This document shows positions 56,939-64,000 of a DNA stretch of 64,000 nucleotides, piece by piece. Positions within the stretch are counted from its first letter, which is position 1; each line of letters begins with the position of its first letter. Below the pieces are notes generated by a model. It was not told where the DNA came from. It ran no database searches and worked only from the letters and a program-made list of their open reading frames with translations. Origin of the DNA: an uncultured Collinsella sp. (lineage in GTDB: Bacteria > Actinomycetota > Coriobacteriia > Coriobacteriales > Coriobacteriaceae); assembly GCA_900550195.1 (NCBI GenBank), contig URRB01000004.1, forward strand, positions 62,001 through 126,000, in the 5' to 3' direction. Both the position numbers and the translations under genes were made by a program.

Positions 56939-56987
56939 AGAAAATACTTTTGTGTGGTAAAGCGCAATCAGTGTCGAAAGTATTTCT
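56939..56987. promoter_or_regulatory. Inverted repeat in the ppc promoter region
   Basis: AGAAAATACTTT (56939-56950) and AAAGTATTTCT (56977-56987) are inverted copies with one extra A. TATAAT follows at 56996-57001 as the probable -10 of ppc, so the right arm covers the -35 region: a candidate operator. Confidence 0.45.
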
Positions 56988-57045
56988 CAAGCGCCTATAA
57001 TGAATACCGCATGTTACGTGCATAGAAGGAGGAATGGGAGGAAAC

Positions 57046-59859
57046 GTGGCTGAGAACCTAAGCAACCAGTCTGTACCCGAAGCCGCGGCGCGCGTCGCTG
57101 CCGTGGTCAACCGCCTCGTTAACCGAATCGGCTCGAATGCCGAGTCCAGGGAGCGTCTCGCCGAGATCGAGATCCCCGAGGAGCTGCGCGACAATCTGGC
57201 GCTGTTCTTGCGCCTGGAGCGCCGTGTGCTTAGCGAGTATGATCCCGAGATCGCGGACCTGTTCGACAAGATTTTGACAGCCGAGATTGTGGTCAATGCC
57301 GGCAACCCCGGTACCTGCGCTGCCGACGAAGCCGTCGACGAGCAGGGCGTGCCCACCGCCGACGAGCCCACTGCCGTGGCATTTCGTGAGGTCGTCGATT
57401 TGATCGACAGCCTGCCGCTCGATAAGCAGCAGGTCATCGTTCGCGCCTTTACGAGCTTTTTCCATCTGGCAAACCTGTCGGAGGAGAACTACCGTGTGGC
57501 GCAGCTGCGCGAGCGCGAGGCCGGTGCGTCGACCGATACCGAGGTCGATCCTGCCAACGAGCTTACCGTTGCCTATCACCAGCTGGTGAATGAGCTGGGT
57601 GTCGAGGGTGCCAACGAGCTGCTCGACAAGCTCGAGTTCCACCCTGTCTTTACCGCACATCCCACCGAGGCCCGTCGTAAGGCCGTCGAGGGCAAGATCC
57701 GCCGTATCTCCAACCTGCTGGAGGAGCGTCCGCGTCTGGGCGGCTCCGACCTGGTGGAGAACGAGCGCCATATGCTGCAGGAGATCGACGCCCTGGTGCG
57801 TACGAGTCCCATCGCGCTCAAGAAGCCCACGCCGGTCGAGGAAGCCGATACCATCATCGACATCTTCGATAACACGCTGTTCGACGTTATCCCCGTTATC
57901 TATCGTCGTTTTGACGATTGGGTGCTGGGCGACAAGGCCGGTACTGTGCCGCCGCTGTGCCCGGCGTTCTTCCATCCCGGCAGCTGGATCGGTTCCGACC
58001 GCGACGGTAACCCCAACGTCACCGCCAAGGTGAGCCGTGAGGTCGCCGCCAAGTACTTTACGCACATGGTGCTCAAGCTCGAGGACAAGTGCCGCCACAT
58101 CGGCCGCAACCTCACGCTCGAGGCTACCTACAGCAAGCCGTCGGCCGAGCTCATTAACCTGTGGAACCATCAGGTCGAGATGAGCCCTCGTTACACGGCC
58201 CGCGCCGAGCTGATCTCCGAGCACGAGCCGCATCGCGCCGTCATGCTCGTCATGGCCGACCGCCTGAACGCCACCGTCCGTCGTATCACCGACACCATGT
58301 ACCACAGCGCCGACGAGTTCCTGGATGACCTGCGCGTCGTCCAGCGTTCGCTGGCCGCCTGCGGTGCCGTCCGTGCTGCCTACGGCCCGGTCCAAACCAT
58401 CATCTGGCAGGTCGAGTCCTTCGGCTTCCATATGGTCGAGATGGAGTTCCGTCAGCACTCCGTGGTGCATGCCCGCGCCCTTAAGGATATCCACGAGAAC
58501 GGTATCCATGGCGACCTGCAGCCCATGACGCGCGAGGTCATCGATACCTTCCGCGCTATCGGCTCCATCCAAAAGCGCTACGGCAAGAAGATGGCGCACC
58601 GCTACATCATCTCGTTTACCAAGAGCGCTCAGCATGTGGCCGACGTCTTTGAGCTGGCGCACCTGTCCTTTGCACACGAGGAGGATGTCCCCGAGCTCGA
58701 CGTGATCCCGTTGTTCGAGCAGCTCGAGGACCTCGAGGGCTGCGTCGACGTGCTCGATCAGATGCTTACGCTGCCCGTGGTGCAAAAGCGCCTTGCCCAG
58801 ACCAACCGCCGCATGGAGGTCATGCTGGGCTATTCCGACTCTTCCAAGGATGCCGGTCCTACCACGGCCATGCTCGCGCTGCACTCCGCGCAGGAGCGCA
58901 TCGCCAAGTGGGCAGAGAAGAACGATATCGACCTGGTGCTCATGCACGGTCGCGGCGGTGCCGTGGGCCGTGGCGGAGGCCCGGCCAACAAGGCCGTGCT
59001 GGCGCAGCCCAAGGGTTCGGTCAACTGCTTCTTTAAGCTTACAGAGCAGGGCGAAGTCATCTTTGCCCGTTACGGCAACCGCACGCTGGCTCAGCGCCAT
59101 GTTGAGTCCGTTGCCGCCGCAACGCTTTTGCAGTCGGCCCCGAGTGTCGAGAAGACCAACACCGAGACCACGCAGAAGTTCTGGGATATGGCCGAGAAGC
59201 TCAACACCGCAAGCCACGAGCGCTATCTGGACCTGCTGAACACCGAGGACTTTACACCGTGGTTCTCGACCGTGACGCCGCTGACTGAGGTCGGTCTGCT
59301 GCCGATCGGCTCGCGTCCGGCCAAGCGCGGTCTGGGTGCGAAGTCACTCGACGACCTGCGTACCATTCCGTGGATCTTCAGCTGGAGCCAGGCGCGCATT
59401 AACCTGGCCGCTTGGTACGGCCTGGGCACCGCCTGCGAGCAGCTTGGCGATCTTGACCAGCTCAAGGCTGCCTACCAGGAGTGGCCGTTCTTCCGCACCT
59501 TTATCGACAATATTGAGATGTCGATCGCCAAGACCGATCAGCGCATCGCCAAGATGTATCTGCACCTGGGCGATCGCCAGGATCTGTCCGAGAAGGTCTT
59601 TACCGAGATGCAGCTCACGCGTAAGTGGGTCCTTGCCATCGTCGGTGATGAATGGCCGCTGCAGCGTCGTCGCGTGCTCGGCTGCGCCGTTCGCGTGCGT
59701 AACCCCTACGTTGACGCCCTGTCCATCGCCCAGGTTCGCGCCCTTCGTGAGGTGCGTATGAACCAGGACGAGATGGCCGAGGAGAAGAAGGCCGAGTACA
59801 TGAGCCTGATTCTTTCGACTGTGACCGGCGTCTCGGCAGGTTTGCAGAACACGGGGTAA
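57046..59859 (+). CDS. ppc: Phosphoenolpyruvate carboxylase
   Basis: 937 aa from GTG 57046 with GGGAGG upstream; ATG 57034 lies only one base from a GGAGG and is less likely. It carboxylates PEP to oxaloacetate, refilling the citric-acid or succinate branch. Motifs: FHPVFTAHPTEARRKAVEGK (catalytic His about 203), GSWIGSDRDGNPNVT, MEVMLGYSDSSKDAGPT, LMHGRGGAVGRGGGPANKAVLAQP, and the invariant C-terminal NTG. Residues 80-110 carry a family-atypical acidic insertion. With pyk at 4-6 kb this places both PEP-consuming enzymes in one window. Confidence 0.96.
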   Translation: MAENLSNQSVPEAAARVAAVVNRLVNRIGSNAESRERLAEIEIPEELRDNLALFLRLERRVLSEYDPEIADLFDKILTAEIVVNAGNPGTCAADEAVDEQGVPTADEPTAVAFREVVDLIDSLPLDKQQVIVRAFTSFFHLANLSEENYRVAQLREREAGASTDTEVDPANELTVAYHQLVNELGVEGANELLDKLEFHPVFTAHPTEARRKAVEGKIRRISNLLEERPRLGGSDLVENERHMLQEIDALVRTSPIALKKPTPVEEADTIIDIFDNTLFDVIPVIYRRFDDWVLGDKAGTVPPLCPAFFHPGSWIGSDRDGNPNVTAKVSREVAAKYFTHMVLKLEDKCRHIGRNLTLEATYSKPSAELINLWNHQVEMSPRYTARAELISEHEPHRAVMLVMADRLNATVRRITDTMYHSADEFLDDLRVVQRSLAACGAVRAAYGPVQTIIWQVESFGFHMVEMEFRQHSVVHARALKDIHENGIHGDLQPMTREVIDTFRAIGSIQKRYGKKMAHRYIISFTKSAQHVADVFELAHLSFAHEEDVPELDVIPLFEQLEDLEGCVDVLDQMLTLPVVQKRLAQTNRRMEVMLGYSDSSKDAGPTTAMLALHSAQERIAKWAEKNDIDLVLMHGRGGAVGRGGGPANKAVLAQPKGSVNCFFKLTEQGEVIFARYGNRTLAQRHVESVAAATLLQSAPSVEKTNTETTQKFWDMAEKLNTASHERYLDLLNTEDFTPWFSTVTPLTEVGLLPIGSRPAKRGLGAKSLDDLRTIPWIFSWSQARINLAAWYGLGTACEQLGDLDQLKAAYQEWPFFRTFIDNIEMSIAKTDQRIAKMYLHLGDRQDLSEKVFTEMQLTRKWVLAIVGDEWPLQRRRVLGCAVRVRNPYVDALSIAQVRALREVRMNQDEMAEEKKAEYMSLILSTVTGVSAGLQNTG

Positions 59860-59882
59860 TCGATAGCCCTGTGGCTCTCACC

Positions 59883-60009
59883 GGGACCCGATGGGTTTCC
59901 CTCTGAATGCGTCCTCGCACTTGAAGCCCCCTTATCCTGCTCCTTCGGAGCTGCGGATAAGGGGGCTTCGTGCTGCGGAATGCATTCAGAGGGAAACCCA
60001 TCGGGTCCC
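59883..60009. repeat. Long hairpin behind ppc with 28-bp perfect outer arms
   Basis: Outer arms 59883-59910 and 59982-60009 are perfect reverse complements. An inner stem (59924-59937 with 59955-59968) is also perfect. Between outer and inner stems lie GCGTCCTCGCAC on the left and CGTGCTGCGGAATGC on the right. Both shoulders recur at 62341-62355 and 62395-62410. Confidence 0.9.
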
Positions 60010-60232
60010 TTCGTCCTCGGTCTTCAGGGATTAAAGCTGATGAAAATAAAGTGCGCTTCGCGCCTTACAGCTGTGACGGCCGCGGTCCCGTTTGGGATCG
60101 CGGCCGTTTTGTTGTGGGTCAAATATGAACGTTATGTTAACGACTCGGTGGACGGTGGCGTTTTTCGGTGAGCGGCGTATCCTTCCAACGGTTTATCTAG
60201 TGTGTCAGTTGAAAGGAAGAGGGCGCTCGTCA

Positions 60233-61510
60233 TTGTTTGAATGTGAACTGCCGTTTGACCACAAGACGTTGCATCTGGAGCTCGAGGATAAGAACTTCGC
60301 AGGTGTGATGGAAGGTCATCAAAACGAGTTTAAGACCACGAAATCGCAGGAAGAACTGGTGGAGGAGTCGCTTGCCAACCCTTATGGCTCACCTTCGCTC
60401 GAGGAGCTTTGTGCTGGCAAGAAGGATATTGTCATCATTAGCTCCGACCATACGCGTCCCGTTCCTTCGTGTGTGACGATGCCTATTCTGCTGCATCACA
60501 TCCATTCTGCTGCGCCTGAAGCGCGCGTTCGCATTCTGGTTGCTACAGGTATGCATCGTCCGTCGACGCACGAGGAGCTCGTCAACAAGTACGGCGAGGA
60601 GATCGTTGCCAACGAGGAAATCGTTATGCACGTCGCGACTGACGACAGCATGATGAAAAAGATCGGCACCCTGCCTTCTGGTGGCGAGTGCATCATCAAT
60701 AAGATTGCCGTCGATTGCGATCTGCTGCTTGCCGAGGGCTTTATTGAGCCGCACTTCTTTGCTGGTTTCTCCGGCAGCCGCAAGTCCGTCCTGCCTGGCA
60801 TCGCCAGCTACAAGACCATCATGTACAACCACAACGGCCAGTTTGTGAACGATTCTCATTCGCGTGCAGGCAACCTTTGCCACAATCACGTGAGCGAGGA
60901 CATGTTTGCCGCTGCCGAGATGGCTCACCTTGCCTTTGTGCTCAATGTGGTGCTCAACGGCAAACACGAGGTCATTGGCTCCTTCGCCGGCGACATCCAT
61001 AAGGCACACGAGGCTGGCTGCGAGTTCGTGAAGAGCCTTGCCGGCGTTGAGCCCGTCGAGTGCGAGATTGCCATCACCACCAACGGCGGCTACCCGCTCG
61101 ACCAGAACATCTACCAGGCCGTGAAGGGCATGTGCTCTGCCGAGGCCACGCTTCCCGAGGGCGGTGTGATCATCGACGTCGCCGGTTGTGCCGACGGTCA
61201 CGGCGGCGAGGGCTTCTATCACAACATCGCCGACAACGATCCGGCAGAGTTTGAGCGCGCCTGCATCGACCGTCCTAAGGACGAGACCCTGCCCGACCAG
61301 TGGACGAGCCAGATCTTTGCCCGCATCCTGGCGCATCACCCCGTGATCATGGTCACCGACCTGTGCGATCACCAGATGATTAAGGATATGCACATGACGC
61401 CGGTCAACACCCTCGAGGAGGCGCTCAAGCTCGCCTTTGAGATGAAGGGTGCCGATGCCAAGGTGGCCGTCATTCCCGATGGCCTGGGCGTTGTTGTCGC
61501 TCAGCACTAG
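60233..61510 (+). CDS. larA: Nickel-dependent lactate racemase LarA family protein
   Basis: 425 aa from TTG 60233, chosen because LFECELPFDHKTLHLELEDKNF matches the family N-terminus and AAAGGAAGAGG lies upstream; longer in-frame starts are unlikely. LarA interconverts D- and L-lactate, or related 2-hydroxyacids, with a nickel-pincer nucleotide. Visible signatures: IISSDHTRPVP, LVATGMHRPST (first catalytic His), FIEPHFFAGFSGSRKSVLPGIASY (second His and the pincer-binding Lys region), and TTNGGYPLDQNIYQAVKGM. larD follows 49 nt later and larC is at the window end, which supports lactate racemisation. Related LarA proteins act on other 2-hydroxyacids. Confidence 0.88.
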   Translation: MFECELPFDHKTLHLELEDKNFAGVMEGHQNEFKTTKSQEELVEESLANPYGSPSLEELCAGKKDIVIISSDHTRPVPSCVTMPILLHHIHSAAPEARVRILVATGMHRPSTHEELVNKYGEEIVANEEIVMHVATDDSMMKKIGTLPSGGECIINKIAVDCDLLLAEGFIEPHFFAGFSGSRKSVLPGIASYKTIMYNHNGQFVNDSHSRAGNLCHNHVSEDMFAAAEMAHLAFVLNVVLNGKHEVIGSFAGDIHKAHEAGCEFVKSLAGVEPVECEIAITTNGGYPLDQNIYQAVKGMCSAEATLPEGGVIIDVAGCADGHGGEGFYHNIADNDPAEFERACIDRPKDETLPDQWTSQIFARILAHHPVIMVTDLCDHQMIKDMHMTPVNTLEEALKLAFEMKGADAKVAVIPDGLGVVVAQH

Positions 61511-61559
61511 CGCGCGGCCTAAACGAATCGTTTATAACTGACAAGAAAGATAAGGTTTT

Positions 61560-62291
61560 ATGCTTACCAAACTCCTCTGCGAATTCGGCGCAACGGCCCT
61601 CATGATCATCTTTGGCGTGGGCGTGCACTGCGATACCGTGCTTAAGGGCACCAAGTATCAGGGCTCCGGCCACATGTTTGCCATCACCACTTGGTCTTTT
61701 GGCATCTCGGTCTGCCTGTTTGTCTTTGGCGGCGCCGTGTGCATGAACCCGGCTATGGTGCTTGCCCAGTGCATCGTAGGCCTGGTGCCGTGGAGCAGCT
61801 GCATCCCCTTCATGATTGCCGATATGCTCGGCGGCTTTGTGGGCGCCGTAATCGCTTGGCTTATGTATGCCGATGAGTTCAAGGCTTCCGAGGGCGTCGT
61901 CGACCCCATTGCCCAGCGCAACATCTTCTCAACCAACCCCACCACCGAGGGTACGAACTATGTTCGCAACTTCTTCTGCGAGGCTATCTGCACCTTCGTG
62001 TTCATTAGCGCCATCCTTGCTGCCGCTAGCCGCGCCGGCGAGAACGTTCTGATGCTCGCCATCTGCGTCGGCCTGATCGTTTGGGCTGTTGGCATGGGCA
62101 TGGGCGGCATCACCGGCTTCGCCATGAACCAGGCTCGTGACCTTGGTCCTCGCATGGCCTATCAGGTGCTGCCGATCAAGCACAAGGCTGACAACAACTG
62201 GAAGTACGGCCTGCTTGTTCCTGGCATCGCACCGTTTGTCGGTGCCGCTCTGGCCGCGCTGTTTGTGCACGGTTTCTTGGGCATGTTCTAG
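61560..62291 (+). CDS. larD: MIP/aquaporin-family channel, LarD-like (lactate facilitator)
   Basis: 243 aa, six helices. Aquaglyceroporin-like channel; next to larA it most likely conducts lactic acid. The first half-helix has the normal MNPAMVLAQ; the second reads MNQARDLGPRMAYQVLP, with Gln replacing the usual Pro of NPA. Other segments: LLCEFGATALMIIFGVGVHC, ITTWSFGISVCLFVFGGAVC, FCEAICTFVFISAILAAA, MLAICVGLIVWAVGMGMGGITG, and YGLLVPGIAPFVGAALAALF. A weak AAGG precedes ATG 61560. Confidence 0.85.
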   Translation: MLTKLLCEFGATALMIIFGVGVHCDTVLKGTKYQGSGHMFAITTWSFGISVCLFVFGGAVCMNPAMVLAQCIVGLVPWSSCIPFMIADMLGGFVGAVIAWLMYADEFKASEGVVDPIAQRNIFSTNPTTEGTNYVRNFFCEAICTFVFISAILAAASRAGENVLMLAICVGLIVWAVGMGMGGITGFAMNQARDLGPRMAYQVLPIKHKADNNWKYGLLVPGIAPFVGAALAALFVHGFLGMF

Positions 62292-62317
62292 TCTGAGGCT
62301 ACATAGTTGTCCGCCGC

Positions 62318-62432
62318 CCGCATGGGGTAACTTCCCAGCGCGTCCTCGGACATGCAAAAAGGCTCGCTGCGCACTTCGTGCGGCGAGCCTTTTTGCGTCC
62401 TGCGGAATGCGCTGGGAAGTTACCCCATGCGG
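62318..62432. repeat. Long hairpin behind larD with 24-bp perfect outer arms
   Basis: Outer arms 62318-62341 and 62409-62432 pair perfectly. The inner stem AAAAAGGCTCGC (62356-62367) pairs with 62383-62394 and ends in a T-run, so it terminates larAD and perhaps also the convergent TetR gene. The shoulders GCGTCCTCGGAC and GCGTCCTGCGGAATGC match those behind ppc although the arms differ. The gap to 62572 holds nothing else clear. Confidence 0.9.
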
Positions 62433-62572
62433 CCAGCTGCAGGGTCTTTGCTGCGCCCGAGCAAGCAACCCAACATATATATCTGAATTTGGATGTGGTG
62501 GGCGCTTGGTTGTTGGGGGCGTTGAGATGAGGGCGATACTTTGGGAAGGGATGACGCCTTGGGAGGAGGCGT

Positions 62573-63112
62573 CTATCTGAAGAGGGGTTTTATGGCTGAG
62601 AGGTAGTCTTTGGCTACGTCGGCTTTGTTTGCTTCGAAGTTGTGCCAGGCCCACCATTGGACCATTCCTACGAAGCTTGAGGCTATGTGGTGTAGTAAGA
62701 AGCTGCGGTCCATAGTGCCGGCGGGGCCTGTGGGGTCGGCGGGGACGGTTTCGGCTGCTCGTGACATGATGGTCTTGCGGAGGCAGTCGGCGAAGACGCG
62801 TGAGCCGGCGCCGGCTACGAGGGCTCGAACGCCCTGGCGGCGCGCCCAGAGGTTGTTGAGGATATGTTCGACCTGCACGAGTGGGTCGTCGAGCGGTGTG
62901 CCATCGTCGTCGAGGGCGTGGGTGCAGATGTCGCTTACGAGCTTGGACAGTAGGTCGTCTTTGCTCTTAAAGAGGCCGTAGAACGTGGCCCGACCCACAT
63001 GGGCGCGCGCGATGATGTCGCCGACGGTGATCTTGCCGTAGTCCTCCTCGCGAAGGAGCTCGGAAAATGCTGCAACGATGGCGGCGCGGCTTTTGGTTTT
63101 GCGGGCATCCAT
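62573..63112 (-). CDS. TetR-family transcriptional regulator
   Basis: 179 aa from ATG 63112, two bases after the larC stop, so it is co-transcribed with larC. N-terminal HTH: RAAIVAAFSELLREEDYGKITVGDIIARAHVGRATFYGLFKSKDDLL in TetR pattern (the GRATFYGLFKSKDDLL helix is typical). The ligand-binding part is helical with several Trp and His residues near the C-terminus (MVQWWAWHNFEANKADV). It may control the lar genes, but no operator was identified. Confidence 0.85.
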   Translation of the reverse strand: MDARKTKSRAAIVAAFSELLREEDYGKITVGDIIARAHVGRATFYGLFKSKDDLLSKLVSDICTHALDDDGTPLDDPLVQVEHILNNLWARRQGVRALVAGAGSRVFADCLRKTIMSRAAETVPADPTGPAGTMDRSFLLHHIASSFVGMVQWWAWHNFEANKADVAKDYLSAIKPLFR

Positions 63113-63114
63113 GG

Positions 63115-64000
63115 CTATGCATCCACGTGAACAAGCAGGCAACGGAGCGTGCCGGAGCAGCCCTCGTAGGGGCGCTTACCGGCGCCGTAGCCGACGGCTT
63201 CGATGCGGTAGCGGGCCGGCAGGTGCTCGGACGTGCGCAGTGCAGCGACGATGGCGGCACCCGTGGGCGTCACGAGCTCGCCGGCGACCGGTGCGGGCGT
63301 GAGGGCGATATTGCCTGCTTGGCATAGGTTGACGACGGCGGGCACCGGGATGGGCATAAGGCCGTGGGCACAGTGGATGGTGCCGTGACCCTCGGAGAGC
63401 GACTCGACGACAATATCCTCGATGCCCAGGTCATCGAGGCAGATGGCGACAGAGCAGATGTCAACGATGGAATCGATGGCGCCTACCTCGTGGAACATGA
63501 CGGTCTCGGGCGTTTTGCCGTGGGCCTTGGCCTCGGCGGCGGCGAGCGCGGCAAAGATGGCGAGCGCGCGACGCTTGGCGCCATCGCTTAGCTGCGAGCC
63601 TCCGATGATGGCGTTGACGTCCGTCAAAGAACGGTGGTGATGGTGGTGGGCGTGATGGTGATCCTCGTGGTCATGACCGTGGCCCTCATGGTCATGCTCG
63701 TGGCAGTGCTTGTGTTCGTGCTCGTCATGATCATGATGGTGGTGCTCATGCTCGTGCATGTGCTCGGCAGCTGCTTCGTTGCCGTAGAGCCAGGCCATGT
63801 CGTGGTCGTGGTTCTCGAGCTCCTCTGCCAGCTGGACGTCAAAGTCGCAGGCCTCGATGCCATGCTTGTTTACGCGGGTGACGGCAATCTCAAAGCCGCC
63901 GACCGGAAGCGTGGCGAGCTGCTCGCGCAGGTGCTCCTCGCTGGCGCCTAGGTCGAGCAGGGCCGCGACGGTCATGTCGCCGCTGATGCCCGAGGTGCCG
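63115..64000 (-). CDS. larC: Nickel insertion protein LarC, N-terminal (LarC1) part, incomplete at window edge
   Basis: The frame enters from beyond 64000 (visible start GTSGISGDMTVAALLDLG) and ends at TAG 63115. LarC is the CTP-dependent cyclometallase that inserts nickel into the pincer cofactor of LarA. It shows GGFEIAVTRVNKHGIEA, then a histidine-rich stretch (about 60 residues, His/Asp/Glu, HEHEHHHHDHDEHEH) as in other LarC proteins. Next come LTDVNAIIGGSQLSDGAK, FHEVGAIDSIVDICSVAI, HCAHGLMPIPVPAVVNL, and GELVTPTGAAIVAAL. It stops after GYGAGKRPYEGCSGTLRCLLVHVDA-type sequence, the point where LarC1 ends in species with a split larC; no LarC2 part follows. Confidence 0.9.
   Translation of the reverse strand, partial: GTSGISGDMTVAALLDLGASEEHLREQLATLPVGGFEIAVTRVNKHGIEACDFDVQLAEELENHDHDMAWLYGNEAAAEHMHEHEHHHHDHDEHEHKHCHEHDHEGHGHDHEDHHHAHHHHHRSLTDVNAIIGGSQLSDGAKRRALAIFAALAAAEAKAHGKTPETVMFHEVGAIDSIVDICSVAICLDDLGIEDIVVESLSEGHGTIHCAHGLMPIPVPAVVNLCQAGNIALTPAPVAGELVTPTGAAIVAALRTSEHLPARYRIEAVGYGAGKRPYEGCSGTLRCLLVHVDA

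Noticed and set aside
57058..59217. 719-codon open frame antisense to ppc
   Set aside because: Same reason: composition-driven, no motifs, no ribosome-binding site.
63640..63800. His-codon-rich repeat in larC as a tandem repeat or CRISPR-like array
   Set aside because: It is coding low complexity (CAC/CAT-rich) typical of LarC nickel-binding stretches, without fixed repeat units or spacers.

Overview
The window looks like a chromosome segment from a Coriobacteriia gut actinobacterium, most likely Collinsella or a close relative. This is inferred from the GC-rich codon use, the gene repertoire (Gram-positive Tad pilus without a secretin, tandem YhgE/Pip proteins, lactate racemase genes, VanRS-like and PhoBR-like systems) and the intergenic repeats; no database search was possible. 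Gene order is dense and mostly on the plus strand. There is no rRNA, no CRISPR array, no prophage and no intact insertion sequence.

Layout. 1-1.8 kb: end of an ECF-type importer operon (S-component tail, EcfT, EcfA). 1.9-5.7 kb: a zinc-dependent phospholipase C-like protein, an AbiEi-like/Vsr-like nuclease-fold protein and pyruvate kinase. 5.7-10.2 kb: a calcium-type P-ATPase behind a strongly structured leader that can pair with its own ribosome-binding site, then rsgA. 10.4-20.1 kb: a Tad/Flp pilus operon (cpaB, tadZ, tadA, tadB, tadC, flp, several TadE/TadG-like proteins, a DUF192 protein). 20.1-20.7 kb: a putative toxin-antitoxin pair. 20.8-34.8 kb: housekeeping genes (rsmI, metG, rsmA, tatD, rlmH, proC, serS), a GH5-like protein that lacks the usual acid/base glutamate, and four tRNA genes (Phe, Leu, Arg, Ser). 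Three of these tRNAs are followed by an inverted copy of their own T-arm, and two also by a second copy of their 3' end plus terminator. 35-41.7 kb: a D,D-carboxypeptidase divergent from a VanRS-like two-component system, a lone pstB, and a PhoB/PhoR-like pair. 41.9-46.7 kb: a capsule-type Wzz/BY-kinase/PHP-phosphatase trio, a GNAT acetyltransferase and htpG. 47-52.1 kb: two large YhgE/Pip membrane proteins. 52.3-59.9 kb: an EamA exporter, an M20 amidohydrolase, a broken MFS gene, hisS and ppc. 60-64 kb: lactate racemase larA, the lactate channel-type larD, a TetR regulator and the end of larC.

The genes themselves are mostly conventional. The unusual material is between them: tRNA-linked duplicated or inverted 3' ends, very long hairpins with unique arms but shared internal shoulders, a 62-nt tandem repeat, a MITE-like inverted repeat, and a direct repeat whose core is inverted between its two copies. 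A 57-residue membrane protein gene (29777-29950, minus) was found by direct reading.
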